Part shown: one piece after another, positions 39,401-54,400 of the stretch
How positions within the stretch are numbered: the first letter of the stretch is position 1
How the letters are laid out: every line of letters begins with the position of its first letter
Assembly: GCF_014805685.1 (NCBI RefSeq)
Contig: NC_060907.1
Location: forward strand, 2,747,197-2,811,196
DNA from: Silurus meridionalis
Lineage: Eukaryota > Chordata > Actinopteri > Siluriformes > Siluridae
Direction of reading: 5' to 3'
DNA: 64,000 nt
Position numbers and translations under genes: made by a program
Notes under the pieces: model-generated
What the model was told of the DNA's origin: nothing
Databases searched by the model: none
Seen by the model: only the letters and a program-made list of their open reading frames with translations

Positions 39401-42400
39401 ATTTATTATGTGACTGGAAGTTTGATTTTCTATGTTTAACTGAGTTTTGGCAGGTTAAAGACAATTTTGATGAGACCACTGAGGCTCTGAAAGACTGTTT
39501 TGACACAACTGTGTGGGAGAAATTGTGCAATCCACATGGGGAGGATATAGACAATTTAACAGACTGTATTACGGGCTATATCAACTTCTGTGTGGAGAAT
39601 ACTGTACCCACTAGGATAGTGGGTACAAAATAGGTTATAGGTTAATCTTATAGCTTATAGGTTAACGTGTCAATTACTGAGCTGTTTACTGTATGTTGCT
39701 GTATGTTGTATGTTGATGTTATTTACACCAGCAGCTGTAAATAATAGCACATCACATATTTTTTTAATATCTTGCTGCCCCGGTGTGTACACACTCTTTA
39801 CCTGGAGAGTAGTACTCGTACACACTGACAGCAGCAGGTTGAAGCATATTTACTTTGTTAATCTTGTGCATTCTGAAGGCAATTCTATCCGGAACAGTGT
39901 GTGATACCTGACATTAGAGAAAAATCAGCAGCTTTAATGCATTTCCACACTTGAACAAGAAAATAAAATTATTTTAATCATACCTTATCTAAATAAATGA
40001 TGAGGGAGCCACGTTCAGAAAGCTCCTCGTTCATCTCAAACTTCTGGATGTATTTATCATTCTCACTGCTCAACTGAGTGTGAAAAAAATTCATTAAAGC
40101 TCATTGTACAGAACTGTTTGTAGTTATCTGATAGTTCCCTTTCAGGAATTTGAGCTGCTTCAAAACGCTTTGGGAACGGCAATAGGCAAGTCGTGATGTC
40201 ATCAGTGGGCGACGTCTTGTAAAACAGGAAGCTACAAAATGGCTGAGTGATGGTAGCGACATTTGCTTCTAATTGTTCAGGTAAGCTCTCTGTGTGTGAA
40301 TCTGTGCAGCCATGAGTTTTAAATGCAAGCAGAGTTCTGACTGTGTGTTCTTTCTTGCCCCGCTTCATTGAGAGGGGGTGTACACAAAGCCGATGTGTTG
40401 TTTGCTTAGCTCAGGATCATGCTTAGTTGGCTCTCGAGAGAATCAACTGTAAGCATTTTTAACCGTGCGGCTTTGTGCTCCCGGAGAGCGCAGAGGAAAG
40501 CGTTCTTCTCGCGGCTCAGGTCCCGCTCTTGCCGAGGCAAAGCAGTCACTAAGCTAGAGATAGCATGGCCCGATGAGAAGCGGAAGAAACATGTTTTTTA
40601 GCAACCTGGATGAGCGTTTTCACTAGAGGTGTCTAGGTCCTGGGAGACCCCATATGTGACCCGTACCTTTAACCCGCATTCGCTATATGCGAATATAGTA
40701 GGGTTATCTCTCCTAGGTATGCATCGCAAAATGCCTACAAATACCACGTTTTTTGCGAGCACTGGATACGTACCTTCACAGGATAAGTGTGTGGAGAAAG
40801 TCGGAGCAAATTTTTGTCTGCTATGGCCCTCACAGGAAAGGTTTTTCTGCCAATTTCAGCAGACGGATAGTCGATAATATTACCACAGGTTATGAGTCCT
40901 CTGGTCTTCCTTCTCCTTTCAGAAGTCAAGGCTCATTCAACCCAGAGTATGGCGGCCTCTACGGCCTGGTCCACAGGGGTTCCCCTACAGGACATATGTA
41001 ACGCTGCATGCTGGTCCATGCCTTTGTCAGGATTTACGACCTCAACATCAGAGTCACTCCTGGCTCCTCTGTCCTGTCCAGACACACTTGGCAGGGACTG
41101 GTCAGTATTGAACACCCGTTTTCAAAGCATTTTGACGCAGCTCGAGTTCCTGAAAGGGAACGTCTCTAGGTTACGTATGTAACCCTAGTTCCCAAAGGGA
41201 ACGAGATGCTGCGTCAACAAGCAGCGCTTACCTTCTCTTTTTTCAGAAGCTATGTCTCTACCATCACTCAGCCATTTTGTAGCTTCCTGGTTTACCCGAT
41301 TTTGCTCGGTGATGATGTCACGACTTGCCTATTGGCCAGATTTGATTCAGAGCATAGACAACGTGGGGCGTTCTCAAAGCGTTTCAACGCAGCGTCACGT
41401 TCACTCAGGGAACTAGGGTTATATACGTATCCTAGTAACGATTTTGCTTACGTCTGTCAGATCTCTTTTATCCACCACAAACCCAGTCAGCAAGCCGATG
41501 TCCAAAATAGTCATAGGGGCATCTCCGTTTGGGTCGTTATAACTGAAATTATGTGTTGAACAGGAAGTTGTTGTTATTTAAAAAAACTACTTGCATTTTG
41601 AATTTTTACTTTTCAGTTTCATTTCAGTTGGATTAAATGTTTGTCGTAACATCTTTTGAAAATCATAAGCTTTAGTTTGTTTTTAGTTTCCAATATCTAG
41701 TATAATGTTAAAGCCTTTTTTATTATATATTTGTTAACTTTCATTTGACCAGGTAATTTAACAAGCTCTAAAAATCCTTAAGTGTAGAAGTGAGATCTTT
41801 TTGACATTTATGACAACTCACAAATCATTTCAAACATACAGTATTAAGCAGGACTGGCTTTATGTTTTCTCACTGGTATATTTCGATTTTATGATTTTTG
41901 TTTTACCTTTAATAACCTTCATATGAATTAGTGTTTGTTTTTTACAAAGAATGTGCAAGCATAAGTCTGCATGCTTACAGGACGTTGATGGTAAACATGT
42001 AGCTTTCTTCTGCATTGCTGTACGATGCTAAGAGAAAAATGATTGCAGAGATATTTAAAAAATATCACAAATGGAAATAAAGTGGAACACTGGGATTTTC
42101 AAAATGAGGTAAATCTTACTTTTTGCTTCTCTCTTCATTTCCAAAGAAACAGTGTAATTTTTGCAGTTGCTCTTCTTTTCTATGGGTCTAGCATAATAAA
42201 TTGTCATTACCTATAATAAGGAGGTATTATTATTAGTAGTAGTAGTAAAAAAAAAAAAGACTTTGTAGTATTCATGAGCACTCACTTTGAAAACTCCAGC
42301 ACCAGTTCCTTTAGCAGTAACATTAAACTCTTGCTGAAGCTGAACCTGAAAAAGTCCAGGCACACTTTAAGGTCTATGTTTGACCTTGATAGGGGACAAC

Positions 42401-45400
42401 AGAGATCTTAAAGTCTATACACCCTGTGTTCATTAACTGCTAATGAATTAATAGCAAGCAAGTAGTAATAATATAATAATATTTAATATATGTTGATTTC
42501 AAGTTTCATATGCAGAAATTCTGAATGAAAATAACCTTGTATGTATATGTAAGTTGTAAGTTTTCGCTGTTGAAAATCCATTTGACGGGACGATGTCTTT
42601 CACTCACCCTCACTTCCACCATCAAGTCTACATTCTTTCGATGGCTTACTTGCTTATAGTATTCAGCCACTGCTTGGAACACCATGATGGTGGCCTAGTT
42701 GACAGGTAAAACCAGAGATGATTTGGTACAACCTCAGACTGATTTAAATGTGACTCTGTTACATTGTAACTTTTATTAGAAATTCTACATGAACTGTGAC
42801 ATGCATGACCCCAGGAATGTTACAGATTCACACAAAACACAGAGTATTGCTTCAAAATCAGTTAAATTCTAAATAAACAACAGCATATTCATTAAAAAGT
42901 TGCTGGTCAACCAACCTGAGTGGTGCCATGACCTCCATAATTGATACTCTGCCTATTGAGCCATCTAACAGCTTTTCCTGCTGCATTAAATTCCTTTGCT
43001 TTTACCAGAGCCAGCAAGGCATATGCTGTCGCTTCCACAGAGAAGAACTGTCCTCCAGGAACCTGCCAGTAAGAACCATCTGTGCACAAGAAATATAAAG
43101 AAAATAAAATGTGCTTCTTGACAGGTTAATTTTTATAGAAATGTAAGAGTTCCTGACCTTCAGAGGACGCCTGCAGCAGATGATTTTTGTTGAACTTGCC
43201 AGCTTTTGCCAAGGCATAGGAAGTCATCGCAATTGCATATGGATTGTTCAAGGAGAGGAGCCTTCTTTCCAAATAATTTAGGGCCTTGCTGGAAGACTCT
43301 AAAATACTCTAAATTAATAGAGAAAGCCAAATAATATAAAAAAGCTGGTCCACATGTTTCAGCCTATTAAGCTGTTACATATGCAGAAATATAATGCGGC
43401 ATAAGTTGACATACGCTAACATACGTGGCACAGAGATGGTTTCCTTCTTGCAAAGCAATCAAGACAAATGCTGTCAGAGATGCATCAGAATCCTTACCTC
43501 GCACATCACCCTGAAATCTCAGAAGAATCACACAGATTTCACATAAAAAGTAGATTTGTGGTTTCTTGTAGATTTCATACAGAAAACAAATTTAATTTAC
43601 ACTTACAACCATCTCTGAATGGACCACTGGGGAGCGTTCTTTAAATGTGCCATCTGGCATCTGTGCATTCAGAATCAACCATTTGATGGCGCTGCACAGG
43701 ACATTTTTATCTATGCTTATATAGTCAGTTGCCATAGCAAAGACTTTGACCACGTATGCTGTCAACCTTTACCACAGACAAAAACAAGCAGTCAAGAAAT
43801 CACCTGCAATCAAATGTTGCTTAGAAAATCTGTTAATTACACAAAGTTTGATTGGTCTCTTTTACCATGTGCTGCTAGGTCTCGTTAGAAATGACGCATA
43901 AGAACCATCATCTTTACGAAATTTAAGCTCTTGTAGATATCCTAAGAGAGGGAGGAAAGATCATTATCTTCGTCCACTCTTTAATTTTATTAAAAGGCAA
44001 TTAAAAGCTCTAATCTAAATGCATCATCTCTTCCGTTGATCTAAACTGCATTACAGGACCAGGACTGATCGTGCTCTGTGAAAAATGGAGGAATTAATGT
44101 AAGGAAGGAGGAAAAGAGAAAAGCCAAGGAGGAGGTTTATGGATGTGGTGAGGGAAGACATGGAGGTAGTTGGGTTGAAAGAGGCAGATGTAGAGGACAG
44201 GGGGGTATGGAGACGGATGATCAGCTGTGGTGACCCCTAATTTGAGCAGCCAAAAGAAGAAGAAGAAGCAGCTCTGGCTGGCTGCAGCCAGTCAACAGAC
44301 TTTACACCTCTGAATTTCTCATGAACACAACAGATGATAACATCTTAATGAGCAAAATAGCCTATAACTGTGTTTTTCTTTACAAATTTTAGATTTGTGT
44401 CCTGACTACACATAAAAATGTGCATTATGGATTTTGAGAAGATTCTTCTCACCTGTTTTAATGTGTTGGATAGCTTCATTACGTTTGTGTAGGCCGACTG
44501 CTTCCCACTGATTAGTGGTATCTAAGTAGTGTGTGGCAGTAAGGGCAATGTCATAGAGATCATGACTTGATCCCCACTTCCAATAGGCTTTATGATCAGG
44601 CGCCCCATGAAGTCTCCACTGATGACCTGCTCGATTGTCTGACTCACCTGCTGACCTGTTGAATAGTAAGATGGTTAGCATGATGGGTAAGCAATTAACG
44701 ACTGTTTACTGTCTACCTTTGGCTCTTTAAAAAAGAGTGTATCAGGCAAAAGTATACAACTAGAATTATGGAAGTATGATTGTTTTCACCTGCTTTCAGT
44801 TTAATTCCATCAGAATTAGAAGGAGCTTTATTGCACAGTATGTTTGCACTTACAAGGAATTTGTGTTGGTATCTGAAGCTTCCAGTGGAAAATTTTAAGT
44901 AAAATGCCAATAAAAAAGCCAAAAAAGAAAGATTTAAATAAGTAAAAATTGCATTGCACATATGTTGTATTTTTTTGCACAATGAGGAGAGCATTATGTG
45001 TTCATGAGGTTGATTGCCTGGGGGAAGAAACTTCTTGTGCCTGCTGTCTTGGTACTTGGTGCTCTGTAGCATCGGTCAGATGGCACAAGTAAAAAAAACA
45101 TATGGCTTAAATTTAAACGATCCAGGGTGAATTTCAAGGGCCTTTTTTCTCATTCTGGATATGTTCCTGTGGAGTGAGCAGGGGTACTCTGTAGTATTCT
45201 GATGTCTGATTGTGTAGCTGAGCCAAAACAGATGGTTATCAAAGTGCACTGGACAGACTCGATGATGGCTGAGTAGAACTGTTTGAGCCGCTTCTGTGGC
45301 AGGTTTAACTTCCTCAGCTGGTGAGGGAAGTACATCCTCTGTTGGGCCTTTTTAACAATGTAGTCGATGTGATTGTCCCACTTCAGGTCCTGAGAGATGG

Positions 45401-48400
45401 TGGTTCCCAGGAACCTGAATGACTCCACTGCTGCCACAGTGCTGTTCATGATGGTTAGTGGGGGAAGTGCAGGGGGGTTTCTCCAGAAATCCACAATCAT
45501 CTCCACTGTTTTGAGCGTATTAAGCTCCAGGTTATGAGTGCACCAGACAGCCAGCTGCAGAACCTCGCTTCTATATGCAGTATTTTAATCATCTTTGAAG
45601 AAGCCGATGACTGTAGTGTCATCTACAAACATTAGGAGCTTGACAGAGGGGTCTGTAGAGGTGCAGTCGTTGGTGTACAGTTAAAGGCCATACTGAAGTA
45701 CACAAACAGGATCCTCACATAAGTCCCCAGGTTGTCCAGATAAAGTGCAGTCCCATGTTCACTGCATCATCCAGAGACCTGTTTGCTTGGTAAGCAAACT
45801 GCAGGGGGTACAGCAAGGGTCCAGTGATATCCTTCAGAAAAGCCAACATCAGTCTCTCAAATCACCAAGATGGTGGTTTAAGATGGCGGTGCAGCAGTAG
45901 CTCGCAGCAGCCGCGCCGGACTCAAAATCGTGCTACTTCCATTTTGTAGCCTGCCTTACGTAACATATGGACATCGGAGTAAACAAACAGAACAAATTGT
46001 TCTACCGGATTTGGAGTATGTGTGTAGTGCAGTGGGATTTGAAAGCACACACATACTCCAAATCCGGTAGAACAATTTGTTCTGTTTGTTTACTCTGTTT
46101 GTTTACTTTGTCTATGTGGCAGCAGGTGCGTGGCCGAGCGTCGGTTTGTGAATGGAGGGTGAGGACGGGGGCAGAAATTACACACCTGAGGGAGTTTTGA
46201 CTAATGAATGTTTTCTCTTGGAGAACATTGCAATAAATGGATTTGTTCGGAACTGGTCTTTGTCCTGAGTGTTCCTTCCCCTGTACCTTGTGCTCTTCCA
46301 CAGTTTATAATGGTGTTTATTTTTTTCATTTTTCTTACCCGTCACAATGATCTGAGAGTGTGCAGGAGTGTTTGGAACCTGCCCACTTGGAATATCAGTC
46401 TTCATCTGTACAGTTTGGATGCCACCTATTAAAAGAAATAGATGAAATAAAATGCTAAAAAAGTTTAGTATAAATGCTGACATAAACAAAAAAAAAAGGG
46501 AAATAGATGAGAAGCAGGAATGAGATGTTTGCTGCGGATTTGGTATGGAATATAGAAAATCTCACCAGGAAATTGAGAGGGATTCAGTTTCAAATTGGTT
46601 TCTAAGATTTCAGTTAGCATCCCCTCAGGCTGAGCAAGAACAACAGAACATTTTAGGCATAAAACTGTTAGACTTTATGTTTATTAAATCACAATATTTG
46701 ATTTGGCAACAAATATAGCTTGTTGTCTGGATTGATCACTGATATATAATTAGTTGATACTCACCATTACCTTCAGGGTTTTCCTTACTCCATCATGATA
46801 TGATCCGCTTGCAGCCTTCACCTCTATATGGTGGTCTCCTATTTTCATGGGAATTATCAGAAATGGGACAGATCTGCTGGAATTGGGGTCAATGTTAACT
46901 ATAGAACGGTATTTCTTCTTTTTGTTGGCTACACTGCAAATTTGCTCCGTCTCAAAGAATTCCAAACGCACCTGTTGGGCACAAGAAGTCGGACAGTCTA
47001 TGTCTTTAACATCAGTACAAAACAGGAATATTAGTTTATTATGATTCTGCCGGTGAAATTAAAACTGTTTCATTAGCTGTGGTTTTAGAGCCTGTCTAAG
47101 GAGGACCAAGCATCAATTCCATTTATATAGTGCTTTTAATAATGGACATTGTCTCAAATCAGCTTTACACAGATAAAGCAGTAATAACCCATGTGTAAGT
47201 GTGTTCCTTATAATTGTAAGCTTGTCCCTAATGAGCAATCCAGAGGTTAAAGAAAATAATGCTAATTCATTTCAGGACACATGTGAGCAATTTATCAGAA
47301 TCAATTATCCTTCCAGACCAACCCCAGCCATTAGGGTTGCACAAGCCAGTGCACTCTTAGTGCTGGTCCCAAGCCCGGATTAATGAGGAGGGTTGCGTTA
47401 GGAAGGGCATCCAGCGTAAAAACATGTGCCAAATCAAACATGCGGATCATGAATACAGATGATCCGCTGTGGCACCCCCTAATGGGAAAAGCCGAAAGAA
47501 AGTAATCATCCTTCCAAAAATTTTATCGTGAGATAGGAGAAAACAAGAGAAACCACATAACATCACAGTGTTGTTGTACACTACAAATACTTAAATGTAA
47601 ATGACTGTAAAAAACTACCTTCTGTAGCATATTGGAGAGGTTATACAGAATTGCTTTGATTTCAACTTGTTCATTGTGTACTGCTGAATAAGGTAACTTG
47701 AGATCCACAAAGAAATCTTTTACCACTGTTATTTCATATGGATCAGCCGCACAGATACCTACAGAGATCGATAAATAAATCTGTGTAAATATTTGCAGTT
47801 ATATGCCAGTCCTAACAGGTGCCTAGTTCAGACATTATATTCCATCAAGACATTTTCAACATGAGAAAAGGATGTGGCCCTGACCGTGGGTCTTGGACAG
47901 ACTGATGGCTAGGATTTGCCATGTTGTAATAGAGTCTTGTAGATAGTTTGTGTCCATGGTGAGAGTTGTTGTGGTACTACAAGAAAAATGTGCAACAGCA
48001 GAGTCAGATCAGTGATCATATTAAGCTCCAGAATGCTAGACTAAATAATCTTTCAGACTGTTTCATTTACCATGGTTTGTTTCCTGGGCAGGCTGGCAGG
48101 CTTATATCCTCCCAAAGCCAGCTCTCTGGGAAATGCGTCCGGGTAAAAAAGCTTATGAAGTCATCATCATCATAATCATAATCATCATCATCATCACCTA
48201 GACAAATATGGATTTGTAAATTACACCTCAGAGAGATCAAAGAGGCAAAAATTGGCTGGTCAGGAAATAAAGAATTCAGCTTAGATAGCTTAAAATATTG
48301 TTATCATTTATTTGCTAGTGTAGATCTCTTTCCCTTTACATTACAGTCAGGTTAAATAAAGTAAAGGTGATTTAATTCATTTTTATGGTACCAATGAATA

Positions 48401-51400
48401 GTTTTTCCTTCCACATTTAATGTCAGTTTGCAACTATTGTCGTTGGAGGTCAGTGCATCACACTGAGGGCACAATTTGTGAAGGGTGTTTGTTATATTTG
48501 TTATTATCTCTTTCGGTGAAACACTAGATTATAAAAAAATATATGTGAAGATACATTTAGAAAAAAAAATTGAATCAAAGTCTTAGTCCCAGGAGATTCA
48601 GATCAGATGTCCCGTGGGGGACACACATGCGATATGCATGTCTTCATAAATAATCAAAATCCCATGACTTAGATATGCACGTTGTTTTAGTTTTTTTTTT
48701 TTAAACAAATCGCTGTTCTAGCGAACCCATATCGAGTTTGCTTTCTCAATATCGGCATTAGCTTTCAAAATCCCATTTACCAACCACCAATACTAAGGAA
48801 CTTCATGAGTGGCTGCACAATTGGAATGGTTTCCTTTAATCTGTTTTACAGTATGATGTTAGCTACAACATTCTGGCCAAAACAATTATTTGCCTGGACA
48901 ACCAAAACATGCCAGAATATATAGAAGAGATTATATAAATATTTTTATAAATGCTTGTGTGCTTCAAAAACTTTCACAAATCAAGAAAAAACAAAGAACA
49001 TTGCTGGTTCTTACTTCTAGCCAGACGCACCAGAGGTCTTTGCTTATCCTTGTGGGACCGAATCTCCGTACAGCAATCCAGAAAGGCCTTGACACACTCT
49101 GAATCTTCCATAATAAACGTAGATCTCTGTTCACATGTGTAATCCAGCCTGGTCTGCCTAATTCCATCTTCACAGCATTTCTTTAGATCTTTGGCAAATT
49201 TACCAACTACAGAACGAGAGCATAAATAAAAATTTACAAATTTACGAGCAGGTCCATCCAAGATAAAAAAAAAAAAATATTTATTTCATCTGTAAATCAC
49301 CTAGTTTATTGTATATAATTAAAATAATAACTATTAATGTCACAAAAACAATAAAACACTGAGTGTTTAAAAATGTGTGTGTTTGTGTGTGAAGAAATGC
49401 TGTAAAGTAAAAATGTTTTAAAAATAAATATTTTAATTATTTTTTTTTTTTTAAACAAATCGCTGTTCTAGCGAACCCATATCGAGTTTGCTTTCTCAAT
49501 ATCGGCATTAGCTTTCAAAATCCCATTTACCAACCACCAAAACTTCATGAGTGGCTACACAATTGGAATGGTTTCCTTTAATCTGTTTTACAGTATGATG
49601 TTAGCTACAACATTCTGGCCAAAACAATTATTTGCCTGGACAACCAAAACATGCCAGAATATATAGAAGAGATTATATAAATATTTTTATAAATGCTTGT
49701 GTGCTTCAAAAACTTTCACAAATCAAGAAAAAACAAAGAACATTGCTGGTTCTTACTTCTAGCCAGACGCACCAGAGGTCTTTGCTTATCCTTGTGGGAC
49801 CGAATCTCCATACAGCAATCCAGAAAGGCCTTGACACACTCTGAATCTTCCATAATAAACGTAGATCTCTGTTCACATGTGTAATCCAGCCTGGTCTGCC
49901 TAATTCCATCTTCACAGCATTTCTTTAGATCTTTGGCAAATTTACCAACTACAGAACGAGAGCATAAATAAAAATTTACAAATTTACGAGCAGGTCCATC
50001 CAAGATGTATTTCAAAAAATGTATTTCATCTGTAAATCACCTAGTTTATTGTATATAATTAAAATAATAACTATTAATGTCACAAAAACAATAAAACACT
50101 GAGTGTTTAAAAATGTGTGTTTGTGTGTGAAGAAATGCTGTAAAGTAAAAATGTTTTAAAAATAAATATTTTAATTATTTTTTTTTCTTTTTCTTATTAA
50201 TTTACAAAATGCAAATGAGCGAACAAAAGAAAATCTACATCAAATCAATATTTGGTGTGAGCAGCCTTTGGCTGAAAGAAATAGTTTTGTCCCTGATCTC
50301 ACCATAACTGAGTCTGTCTGTGATTACATGAAATAACAGAAAGATTTGAGGGAACCTACATCCACATAAGATCTATGTTTATGTGGCATGACACACCGAG
50401 GGCTGACGAAGAAAATGTAGCGATTACGCCACCCTGGCACTTGGCCAGGAAAATAACTGCACTTAGGCAACACAGGTTCGTGTACAAAGAATCAGCGGAA
50501 GACGTGGGTAAAATTAGTATGGATTTCTTTTATTAATGATAAAAGTATCTGATGCACCTAATGAAAAACCAAAAACAGAAATTACTCAACTATAACACAA
50601 ATAACTTCAATAATCTGACACCTTTATCGATGTGAATGCAGGAGCCAAGGCATAACAACGGGGATCAAGGGCACTAATCGGCCTCCACAGCACCACACAA
50701 CTTTTGGTTGCACCTGTGTAGACACTCACACACACCACTGCACCCAGCACAGCACTCGTGAAACAAAACCACCACCACAATCCGCCCCGCCTTCGGCACT
50801 CAGCTCCTTTAAGACACATACCCTTGGGATGAGTGATCCAGAAACACAGGTTACTATAAGGGTAAACCCGAAAGCTGCAGGCTCGTTCCGTAGATCGTGT
50901 GTGGGGTCTTCCCAGGAATCGCGTACACAGCACTTCTGTGCACCCGTAGGCTCACTCGCTTTAATAGCTCTACCACACCATAGTACAATGTGTTAAGGCA
51001 GGCACTGTCGGTATTATTAACGCCGCTCTCTCTCTCTTCGGCTCACCTCGGACTATACACTGCCGCGAGGAAACACGTCAACCCAACACCAGCCGCAAGG
51101 TTTACCCAAACAGACAGCTCTGACTGGCGACTCGTGATGACGCAGACAGGGGCGTAGCACCCGTGCCAACAAAATGCTCCCCAGCCAAATTTATACATCC
51201 CCCTTGCCCAATGATAGGACAATCACTGAGCACCTCAACCGACTAATCCGGAAGCAGGAAGGGACTCGCCAATCTTATCACAATCTCCCCCCCCGCTTCT
51301 GCATCGCCGCCCGACGATGAACACCCTTAATCCCAGGGCCTAAACAGTACTGAAATAGCCCTAGATGCTCCATCCGCCGTATCAAACCCCCCCACAGATC

Positions 51401-54400
51401 GTGGAAGGTGGTGGACATTAGAATGTTGGCCAGCTGTAGTTCGACTACTTTGTCGCACGGTCCTATCATACAAACCCTCTGGCCTTGGAATTAGCTCATC
51501 CCCAACGGGCTGACCCAAGTTAGGTGGGGCCACCACCACCTCACCACTAGGAGGGTCTACACCGCCCAAGTCTACTGGGACACTAACCTCCTCGGTCACT
51601 GGGGGCCCAGATACTACAACCCATAAATCTCCCAGTTCAGACTCCTCAGGTGCCTGCTCATCCGGAGCCAATATGGCCTCAGGGTCCTGAGCAGGTACAT
51701 CACCAGAATCTTGCTGAATTCTGATTTTCAATAAGGAGCGATGTACTTGCCTTACCTTATCTAAATCATCCACAGGGGCAATAGAGTACACCGAGCCTCC
51801 TTTCGTAGGGGCTCTCACAACTTGGTACACCACTGGGCTCCACAGATCTCGGATTTTTGACCGACCTCTCACGCCAAAATCGCGGAGATAAACCAGTTGA
51901 CCCTCCCCCAGTGGTGCATCTCGCACTTGTGAGTCATGCCGTGCCTTACGGCATTCCGCAACAACTCTCAAGTGTTCACGTGCCCCCTCGAAAGCCACCT
52001 GCAACCGGGTTTGATGCTCTACAACCCACTCATGCACTTTTCCCACAGCAGTCTCCTCTACCTTACCTAACAAAAAGTCAACGGGTAACCGAGGCTCTTG
52101 GCCAAACATCAAGTAGTATGGTGACTCACCAGTGGATTGATGGGGGGTAGTGTTATAACTAAACAGGACCTGCGGGAGACATGCAGCCCAATCCCGCTTA
52201 CTCGATGGGGGCAATGTGCGCAAAAGGTTATGCAAAGTCCTGTTAAACCTTTCACACTGACCATTCCCTGCAGGATGGTAGGGGTTGTTCGACTTCTCCA
52301 CCCCATACAACCCACAGAGCTGTTGTATTAATAAAGACTCAAAATTGCGGCCCTGGTCAGAATGTATACGACCAGGGACCCCAAACTACAGAACCACTCC
52401 ACCACTAACACTTGGGCCACTGTCTCTGCCCGCTGATCCCGTGTAGGCACCGCCAGGGTATATTTGGTGAACACATCTGTGATCACCAGCACATTCTCCA
52501 AACCTGCACTGGTTGGCTCCAACACGGTAAAATCCACAGCCAAGATCTCATTGGGCCTAGAAGCCAACAAGTGCCCCATAAAACTAGAGGCCACTGGCTG
52601 TACCCCCTTGGCGGATTGACAACGGTCACATTCCTTACACCATCTGGCCACCGCATCGACATACCAGGCCAGTAGCAACGCTGCCGGACCAACTCGGTCG
52701 TTCGTTCAATGCCCTGGTGTCCATGCTCCTGGTGTAACCCCCTCAAGACCTCAGCTCTTAACACAGATGGCAAAAGAACTTGAAGGATTTCCTCTCTCCC
52801 ATCGGGACGGAAAACCCGACGATAAAGAACTCCTCCTCGTTCCACCAGTCGATCCCACTGGCGGAGCAAAATTAGACTATTCTTGGACAGTACTTTCCGT
52901 TCGTCTGGACCTGAAAGTTTTACTGCGCCAGAGACGCCCACACCCCAATGTCTGGGTCAACGTCCTGCAGTGCCCTGAGGTCAGCCGCGGAATAGCTCGG
53001 GAAGACCCTAAGGGCCGCTTGAGTTGCCTGATGCATAGGCTCTATTCCTGCAGCTTGTTGTATTGATGCAGGAAGCACAGTAACTGGTATGAACTGCCCT
53101 ACTTCCCCACTATCAATTGGGAACTGCCGAGAAAGGGCATCAGCATTACCATTACTCTTACCCGGCCTGTACCAATTTCAAAATCAAAACAGCAAGCTGT
53201 GCAGCCCAACGCTGTTTGGTGGCCCCAACCGCTGATGACAAATGGCTCAATGGGTTGTTATCTGTAAAAACAATGCACTTTTGCCCCACAAATACTCCCT
53301 GAATTTTTCGGTCATTGCCCACTTAAGCGCCAAAACTCCAATTTCATAGAGCTGTAGTTTGCAGAATTGCGCTCAGTGGGTCGCAGGCTACGGCTGGCAA
53401 AGGCAATAGGTCGAACTTTTCCCTCCTGTTCCTGGGACAGAACAGCCCCAACCCTTGAAACTTGCATCTATCTCAAGAATAAAGGCAAAGAAAAGTCAGC
53501 ATATGCCAAAATAGGGGAAGTGGTAAGCTTCTCCCGCAGGGTGTCAAAACTCCTTTGACATTGTTCAGTCCAAGCTCCGGCAAACCCTGGACCCACTACT
53601 CTTTTACGCTTGCCCCCAGCAAACTCTGCCACTAGCTTATGTAGGGGGGCTGCCACCCTGGCAAACCCCTCTACAAAGCGGCGGTAATAGCTGGCAAACC
53701 CTAAAAATGAACGGAGCTCTGTAGCACTTCCTGGACAGGCCCAACTAGCCACTACCTCCACTTTACTTGGATCCGTGGCAACCCCCTGAGAAGATACCAC
53801 ATGACCCAAATACTTTACCTGTTCTTGGAAAAACACACACTTCTCCAGCTTAGCTTTAAGCCCTTCCCGCTTCAATCGACCCAAAACTACCTCCAACCGC
53901 TCCAGATGTTGAGTCACCGAGGAGGAGAAAACCACAATGTCGTCCAGGTATAACAGCAAGGACTGATGCCGTTGGTCCCCAAACAATCTTTCCATCAAAC
54001 GCTGGAAAGTGCTGGGAGCATTACAAAGCCCAAACGGCATCCTGTTCCACTCAAATAACCCAAATGGCGTACAGAAAGCTGTCTTAGACTTATCCCCCTC
54101 AGTGACTGGAACTTGGTTGTAACCGCTAGCCAAATCCAAAGTAGAGAACCAGCGGGCCCCGGTCAATGCGTCTAACGTTTCCTCGATACGAGGCAGCGGA
54201 AACGCGTCCCTCCTGGTCTTTGAATTCAACTGACGGTAGTCAACGCACATGCGGAGACTACCGTCTTTCTTTTTCACCAGGACGATAGGGGATGCATATG
54301 GGCTCGAGCTCTCTCTAATTATCTGGGCATCTAGCAGCTGGTTTATATGCGTTTTCACTACATCATACTCAGAGGGTGGCAAGCGCCTGTACCGCTGCCG

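Larger units (their letters stand above)
48691..50188 (-). repeat. Tandem duplication (about 745 bp x2) containing the C3a exon
   Basis: Unit 1 is 48,691-49,440 and unit 2 is 49,441-50,188. Both start with a T run followed by aaacaaatcgctgttctagc and end with ataaatattttaatta. They are nearly identical by eye. Differences include an 8-base gap (tactaaggaact versus aaact), an A run near 49,265 and a few substitutions. Each unit carries one complete C3a exon with intron flanks, so this is an exon duplication in tandem. Confidence 0.95.
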
